From contig CM043945.1 in assembly GCA_014529385.2 (NCBI GenBank), forward strand, positions 612,312 through 676,311: a stretch of DNA of 64,000 nt, given 5' to 3'. Below, one piece after another: positions 58,140 to 64,000 of the stretch (its first letter is position 1; each line of letters opens with the position of its first letter). The position numbers and the translations under genes are program-made. The notes beneath the pieces are model-generated. The model made no database searches, had not been told where the DNA came from, and saw only the letters and a list, made by a program, of their open reading frames with translations. Source of the DNA: Adiantum capillus-veneris. Taxonomy: Eukaryota; Streptophyta; Polypodiopsida; Polypodiales; Pteridaceae.

Positions 58140-58470
58140 GCTATTGATGAGTACAATAAAGACTTAAACAGTCCTTTCACAAGATTAAGGAAACTATATC
58201 CATCACACAACAGAAGCAAAATGTTGTTGCTCATAAGCACAAAAGAGACTTGACCTTCAAAGAGATGATTGGGTATTGCTTAAGTTTCCCTAAGCAATAC
58301 CCACTCATTCTCTTTGATTGGGTATTGCTTAAGTTTCCCTAAGTTGATGAGTATAATGGAGATCTTTAAGAATCTTCTAACAAGCTTAAGGAAACTATAT
58401 CCATCACCCAACAAAATCCAAAGACTGTTGCTAATAAGCACAAAAGAGACTTGAACTCCAAAGAAAATAA
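58140..58470 (+). repeat. Local duplication and 12-bp perfect hairpin in copy B
   Basis: GATGAGTA(C/T)AAT...AAGGAAACTATATCCATCAC is present twice (about 58145-58275 and 58340-58475). Between them GGGTATTGCTTA ... TAAGCAATACCC (58271-58302) is a perfect inverted pair, and GATTGGGTATTGCTTAAG recurs at 58316. Confidence 0.82.
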
Positions 58471-59383
58471 TTGGATATTTCTTAATTTTTCCTAAGCATG
58501 CCTAAGCCATACAATATGCAAGAGGAAACAAGGATGCCCAACTAAACATCAACAATATTATGCCAAACTAGCAAAAAGATATTATGACCCATTCCAAATC
58601 CTTAATCCAATTAATGAACTGGCTTATAAGTTAAATTTACCCAGCACTTGACTCATCCACAACGCCTTTCATGTGAGCCTTTTAAAACCTTATGAGGGAG
58701 AGCCACCCAAAGATCCAGTAATTAAAGATCAACCCGAGTTTGAAGGTCAAGAAGAGATCCTATATCTTGAGAGCATACTACATGATTGAAGAGAAGGTTT
58801 TAAGAAGTGGTAAGACTATCTAACGATATCTTATTAAATTGAAGAATTATCCTTTTGAAGATGCAAGGTGGATACAAGGCACTAATTAAAGGATAATGTA
58901 AACCTTGTCAATGCGTACAATGACTCATGTCAAATGTAATAGCCAAGTATGAACAAACAGGTTTCGTAAAGAATTTTTTAATTTTTTGACTCTAAGGTTT
59001 CTTTTTATATTCATAATACTTTTTTAAGTGTATGCATACAATAATCATGCTCGTGACAGACATGTTTCTCTCAAGTACACAATAGAATTTGCCAATCTAC
59101 TATGGAATATGATTAGCAGCTAGATAAATTACATGCTTGCAATAGCTTAATCTCTCAGGTTCCAAGTAGACTTTGCTAATCTACTCTAGTAGATGTAAGG
59201 GCTAAGCAAATACATGCTTGCAAGATAGCTATGTTTTCGAAGCACTAAGTGGAATTAGTCACCAGTATGGAAGGATGTCGACGAGTAAAAAGGGATTCTC
59301 TACCCAAGTAGAAGGACTAGTGAGATGAATTTATTTTTCTTACTCCATAATCAAGGATGAGTATGATTTCAAAGGTGAGGTAA

Positions 59384-60092
59384 TGTCATGAAATTCAATT
59401 TCTAACTTTTTAAAAGTTTTTTTCATCTTAATTAAGTCCAGGAAAAATAAATTAAGTCTAACTCTCTAAATATATTTTTCATCTTAACTAATTAAGTCCA
59501 GGAAAAATAAAAGAGAACTATAAAGGTGATTTAAGTGCTTATAGACTTAGTTCGTTCAAAGACTTGGGACTAAAGGAAAGTAGTCTATAAAAGAGCAAAA
59601 AAAATTGCTATTTAATCATCTCGATCAAAGGTACACGTCAGCAAATGATAAATATATTCCAAGCAATCGTGATCAAAGGTACAAGACAAAGGGGGTTAAT
59701 AAAAGCAATAATAGGAGTCTAAAAATAGAAATTAATGATGTAAATTTTATGTAGTCAGATTTACTCATTAGACTCTAAGTCTGAAGTCTCGAAAGTCTTA
59801 TGATGAAAGAAAAACTAACCCATGTCAGTCTTACTATAGTTGGTTTTGGGACCATCTTTGCGGGAGGAATTCCAAAGAGCGAGCAAGGTTTTTCGAGCAA
59901 GACAAAAATTAAGCAAACCCAAACAATTAAAGAGCTATCCCACGTCTAATGTTTTGGCTACACTCAATAACATACCAATGGGGTGGCATAGTAAGGTTGA
60001 CAACCTCCATGAGCACCTTCCCTTATGCTAATTTTTTTGTGGTGGGGACTATGCTATATAACTTGGGTGTTAAAAATCTCCAAGTGCCTTTA
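59384..60092 (+). repeat. Chromovirus copy B: 3' LTR region
   Basis: Begins TGTCATGAAATTCAATTTC after GAGTATGATTTCAAAGGTGAGGTAA, the purine-tract region of the family. It contains a small tandem copy of TTTTTCATCTTAA(C)TAATTAAGTCCAGG (59425 and 59487). Its end is not visible: the three-LTR element interrupts at 60092. Confidence 0.68.
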
Positions 60093-60835
60093 TGTCATAA
60101 AATCTAATATCTAATATCTAACCAACCCAAATTATTTTCTCATATTAAGTTGATCACTTAATGTGAGATAATAAACGGGAACAAGTGTTAAGATATAGAC
60201 ATGTGCTTATAGATCTATCTCAGCCCGGGGCCAATGGTAAAGGGGCTCAAATGAGAGATGGTCTATCAAAGAGCAAGGCTAACTAATGGAGCATAAGACC
60301 TTAGGGTTAGCTTCATTGAAGACCTCCAATAATGTGTGTAAAAGGCCTTTGACCTTAGGTAAGCTAGGGCTAAGCTTGAGGCGCGGGAACCCAACCTAGC
60401 TCGAGGTGCTTGTCCTGCTTGTCATGCTTGATGACTAAGGTGTTTGAGGTCTTGGGACTGAGGCTTGGGATAGTTAAAGATTTCTTCAAGTTTATGTTAT
60501 GTTTGTGATGCATGAAGCTTTCCATCTTCATTGCATCACCTAGGTCACAAGGAACACAAAGATTGTATTGTAACAAGTCGCTCTTCATGGGAGAAATCAT
60601 AATACAAATGCCTATTGGAGGGGGGACCGGCTCCACATATATCCGGTCCTCAACTGTTGCCATGTTCTCTAAATTCTCTCTCTTGCAAAAGTATTGTTCA
60701 TGCCAAGTTTAATAATTACTATGATTATGTTGATATCTTCAATTATGTTCACCCGCTATGCTCACAAAGTCATTTCTCAAAAGTACTCTCATTAATTTCC
60801 GCTACTCTCAAATTAAATAGGCCAATTCCATTACA
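60093..60835 (+). repeat. Copy C first LTR (short form)
   Basis: Starts TGTCATAAAATCTAATATC and ends TTCCATTACA. Compared with the middle LTR it jumps from GACTAAGGTGTTTGAGG to the CTTCAAGTTTATG block, losing the CCAAT-rich part. Confidence 0.9.
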
Positions 60836-61278
60836 TTGGTATCAGAGCATTTGGTTTCTCTTTTCTTGCTTAAGAGGAGAGGTCCTTAAGTAGCCTAGAA
60901 ATGGTTGATGTTGTTAATTATATTAGGGTAAGTGGAACAGGGATCTATTATCGGTTTTGTTGAGCCCACTATGTGGGGGATAGTGCACACCTCGGGAGCT
61001 TTGGACTTAATAATGGAGTCTTTTTAGACTTGCCTACGTCTTTACCATTATTGAGCCATAAGAAGTCCGAAGGGAGCTAGCCCTCTGCAACTCTGCTATG
61101 TTAGACCTACTCCTCTACTCTCTATAATTAACCACTTCGAGCCATGGGTGTAGATACTTAAGAGCCGATTTTCAAAGGCTAAGAGAAGTGGCAACTAAGG
61201 TTTTGAATTGCCAAAGCATACACTAAGTACATACATAAATTTTGTTAACATGGCTGATAATAATCAAGAGAGAGGTAA
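60836..61278 (+). other. Copy C primer site, leader and gag start
   Basis: TTGGTATCAGAGC at 60836-60848 matches the plant initiator-Met primer site exactly. The leader (poly-purine GAGGAGAGG, AATAATGGAGTC) leads to an ATG at 61250 reading MADNNQERG, close to the gag start of copy A (MADNSKES). After about ten codons the sequence becomes the polypurine word CAAGAGAGAGGTAA and the next LTR. Confidence 0.85.
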
Positions 61279-62864
61279 TGTCATAAAATCTAATATCTAA
61301 TATCTAACCAACCTAAATGATTTTCTCATATTAAATTGATCACTTAATGTGAGATAATAAACAGGAACAAGTGTTAAGATATAGACATGTGCTTATAGAT
61401 CTATCTCAACCCGGGGCCAATGGTAAAGGGGCTCAAATAAGAGATGGTCTATCAAAGAGCAAGGCTAACTAATGGAGCATAAGACCTTAGGGTTAGCTTC
61501 ATTGAAGACCTCCAATAATGTGTGTAAAAGGCCTTTGACCTTAGGTAAGCTAGGGCTGAGCTTGAGGAGCGGGAACCCGACGCAGCTCAAGGTGCTTGTC
61601 CTGCTTGTCATGCTTGATGACTAAGGTGCTTGAGGTTCTTGATGATTGAGGTTCTTGAGATGCTTGAGGTGCTTGACATGCTTGAGATTCTAGGGTTGCA
61701 CTTAAGGTGAGAACCTAGCCAAAGCTTAAAGTGCTTAACGGCCAAGCTTGTGGTGGGAACTGGGCCTATGTATGAGGGGCTTGAGGTGTCAAAAAGTCAA
61801 ATATTCAATCCCTACAAGGAGGGGGCGAGCCCTACATGAGGGGGGATGAGACAGAACACCCACACACTCACACAAGGCATGCATGGTACAAAGAAAGCAA
61901 AAGGGACACTTGTCAAGTTCCTCCTCATGGTGCCCTCATGGTGTGCATGAAGCCTATTGGTTGGCCACCCAAGGGGTTCAATAATAATTTAGGATATTTA
62001 ATTAAATGATTTAGCATTTATCTAGCCGTCTCTCTCAAAGGGAAAGGGGAACACTTGTCTCAAGGCTACCCTTGCTGCTTGTAATGCCTCCTGCTTGTGA
62101 TTGGCTAGTCTTGGAGGGGTCCAATGAGCTTCAAGCATGAGCTAAAAGGGGGGGGTCGATCCAAGCAAGCTAGGGGGTTGCTTAGGGGGTATACTCACCG
62201 ACACACGCTCACAAACACTCTCAGTGTGTGCTATGAAAAGTGCAAGAGCTCCCTCTCCTTCTCCAAGCAAGTAGAGGTTGAGAGCCTACACCAACACTCT
62301 TGGATATGGAGTGCAAATCCAACCAAGAGCCATGCTTCAATGCTTAAGCTTGCCATCTCCTTCTTCTTCATTACTATGCTATTATGTATGCTAGCAACAA
62401 GAGTTATGATAAGTGAGGAACTAATTCTTTCTCCTACGAAATGTTTCCTTTTCCTCTTCCCTACCCTCATTCCCTGCTAACTCTCTCCACCTTCGAAGGT
62501 GTTAAATGTCTCTTCAAGTTTATGTTATGTTTGTGATGCATGAAGCTGTCCATCTTCATTGCATCACCTAGGTCACAAGGAACACAAAGATTGTATTGTA
62601 ACAAGTCTCTCTTAATGGGAGAAATCATAATACAAATGCCTATTGGAGGGGGGACCGGCTCCACATAAATCCGGTCCTCAACTGTTGCCATGTTCTCTAA
62701 ATTCTCTCTCTTGAAAAAGTATTGTTCATGCCAAGTTAACTAATTTCTATGATTATGTTGCTATCTTCAATTATGTTCACCCACTATATGCTCACAAAGT
62801 CATTTCTCAAAGTACTCTCATTAATTTCCGCTACTCTCAAATTAAATAGGCCAATTCCATTACA
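61279..62864 (+). repeat. Copy C middle LTR (full length)
   Basis: 1586 bases, close to the 1590 of copy A. It includes a GAGGTGCTTGA...-type short repeat (about 61580-61690), the ATTGGTTGGCC region, and the conserved 3' block from CTCTCCACCTTCG. Confidence 0.9.
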
Positions 62865-62870
62865 TTGGTA

Positions 62871-63559
62871 TTAAATTGATCACTTAATGTGAGATAATAA
62901 ACGGGAACAAGTGTTAAGATATAGACATGTGCTTATAGATCTATCTCAGCCCGGGGCCAATGGTAAAGGGGCTCAAATGAGAGATGGTCTATCAAAGAGC
63001 AAGGCTAACTAATGGAGCATAAGACCTTAGGGTTAGCTTCATTGAAGACCTCCAATAATGTGTGTAAAATGCCTTTGACCTTAGGTAAGCTAGGGCTGAG
63101 CTTGAGGCGCGGGAACCCGACCCAGCTCGAGGTGCATGTCCTGCTTGTCATGCTTGATGACTAAGGTGTTTGAGGTCTTGGGACTGAGGCTTGGGATAGT
63201 TAAAGCTCTCTTCAAGTTTATGTTATGTTTGTGATGCATGAAGCTTTCCATCTTCATTGCATCACCTAGGTCACAAGGAACACGAAGATTGTATTGTAAC
63301 AAGTCTCTCTTAATGGGAGAAATCATAATACAAATGCCTATTGGAGGGGGGACCGGCTTCACATAAATCCGGTCCTCAACTGTTGTCATGTTCTCTAAAT
63401 TCTCTCTTGCAAAAGTATTGTTCATGCCAAGTTAACTAATTGCTATGATTATGTTGATATCTTCAATTATGTTCATCCGCTATGCTCACAAAGTCATTTC
63501 TCAAAAGTACTCTCATTAATTTCCGCTACTCTCAAATTAAATAGGCCATTTCCATTACA
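62871..63559 (+). repeat. Copy C last LTR (short form, 5'-truncated)
   Basis: Joins TTGGTA of the preceding primer site directly to TTAAATTGATCACTTAATG, about 52 bases inside the LTR, then matches the first LTR to TTCCATTACA. Confidence 0.9.
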
Positions 63560-64000
63560 CTTTACATATGAATTTAGATCTCTTTCACATGCACTCCTTT
63601 GGCGTAGTTTTGTTGACATTCACGTTTTCGACAACTTCTACACAATGATGCATTTGAGAGTGGATTTTGGCAGAGTTAGGTATGGTGAGGCTTCACTAGG
63701 AGGAAGGGATAAATGTAGCAACCCACTTGCATGTTGGATGCAACATTTCCGAGTTATCTAGGGAAGGAGAAGAAGAAGAGAATTTTTAACATTGACAAGA
63801 GTTGAACTCAAAAGACAAACAAGTTGTTCAAGCCGTCTTAGAGTTGGGTCACACCCATGGTTAGTAGCGAGAGGGCATGATGTATTTTGCCAGATGTAGT
63901 GTATTTTCATCAGCCTCAAAGCCCTGCAAGTGCTACACTATCCCCTCAATTTTGAAGGTGCTAGGCTATCTTTCTGAAAATAACTTGCATAGCATAATTC
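63560..64000. other. Window end: unassigned, with one tRNA-like B-box
   Basis: No coding frame recognised. GAGTTGAACTC at 63800-63810 (- strand GAGTTCAACTC) and nearby ACAAACAAGTTGTTCAAGCC resemble the tRNA-like sequences at 38262-38580, suggesting another SINE-type or tRNA-derived fragment on the - strand. Confidence 0.35.

Larger units (their letters stand above)
55475..59383 (+). pseudogene. Chromovirus copy B: decayed internal region (leader, gag, pol pieces)
   Basis: A primer-site-like TTGTATCAAAGCT at 55476-55488 is followed by a leader matching that of the three-LTR element (60850-61080). Gag traces lie near 55870-56385 (HITFLTYDGVFGALDKVLAF). These jump directly into reverse transcriptase/RNase H text (REIQYLGHIISQ, RSFIGMYAYYRCFIEKF, CDACGHCLGAMLLQ), so protease and most of the reverse transcriptase are deleted. 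Then come integrase (57316-58270, CIVCQKTKYD, WTVVDQFSK), a local duplication, and chromodomain-tail text near 58790-58880. Many stops and frame changes; incapable of movement. Confidence 0.87.
60093..63559 (+). mobile_element. Three-LTR derivative of the chromovirus family (copy C)
   Basis: Order: LTR 60093-60835 (743 bases), internal leader 60836-61278, LTR 61279-62864 (1586 bases), six bases of primer site, LTR 62871-63559 (first ~52 bases missing). The outer flanks carry the same 5 bases, CTTTA (60088-60092 and 63560-63564), so the complex behaves as one insertion. The outer LTRs share an ~850-base internal deletion relative to the middle LTR, which has the full family length. No gag-pol beyond the first few codons, so it is non-autonomous. 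Confidence 0.88.

Noticed and set aside
60370-60663. ~97-codon frames on - such as MATVEDRIYVEPVPPPIG, repeated at 62467 and 63090
   Set aside because: Part of the LTR repeated in copies C and D; recurrence reflects the LTR rather than a gene.

Overview
The window reads as nuclear DNA of a land plant with a large, repeat-rich genome. The evidence is GT-AG introns, a chromodomain Ty3/gypsy family primed by initiator-Met tRNA, a CACTA element with a TNP2-type transposase, a hAT-type element, and a captured plant HIPP-type metal-binding exon. A fern or another non-model vascular plant is my guess, with low confidence, because no rRNA or organelle marker is present.

Layout. 1-11754 is a satellite built on a roughly 50-bp monomer (core TTGGACAAGTGGTGGACCTT), organised in higher-order units of about 1.2 kb on the + strand. 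The same satellite recurs inside an intron (14.8-16.7 kb), and in the opposite orientation at 20.3-22.4, 31.3-33.0 and 34.9-36.3 kb. Three gene-like loci sit in this satellite field, all on the + strand. The first (11760-17429) has three exons, with a DGQH-type ParB-like motif and a C-terminal SET domain, and is interrupted by one in-frame TGA. The second (18086-19270) is an FCP1/NIF-like phosphatase-fold protein. The third (33361-34136) is a more degenerate FCP1-like exon.

22393-31295 is a structurally complete Ty3/gypsy chromovirus on the - strand. It has nearly identical LTRs, a TCCAC target duplication cut into a satellite monomer, and one frameshift in RNase H. 36.8-50.6 kb is a nest: a decayed sense-strand copy of the same family, invaded by a CACTA element (37562-44443, target duplication GAA) and by a hAT-type element (44837-49321, 8-bp target duplication CTAGGTAT). 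The CACTA carries broken TNP2 and second-gene remnants plus two copies of a HIPP/HMA exon. The hAT-type element carries a decayed pseudokinase gene and no visible transposase. 50.6-53.9 kb holds short tandem duplications and tRNA-derived SINE-like sequence. About 54.9-60.1 kb is a third, decayed chromovirus copy with a small MITE inside it. 60093-63559 is a three-LTR derivative of the same family, bounded by a 5-bp duplication (CTTTA). The last 440 bases are unassigned.

How the parts relate. Almost everything is repeat or transposon. The only plausible host genes are the ParB-like/SET gene and the two FCP1-like genes; whether they are expressed or act together cannot be told from sequence. 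All functional statements below are by motif recognition, without database searches.
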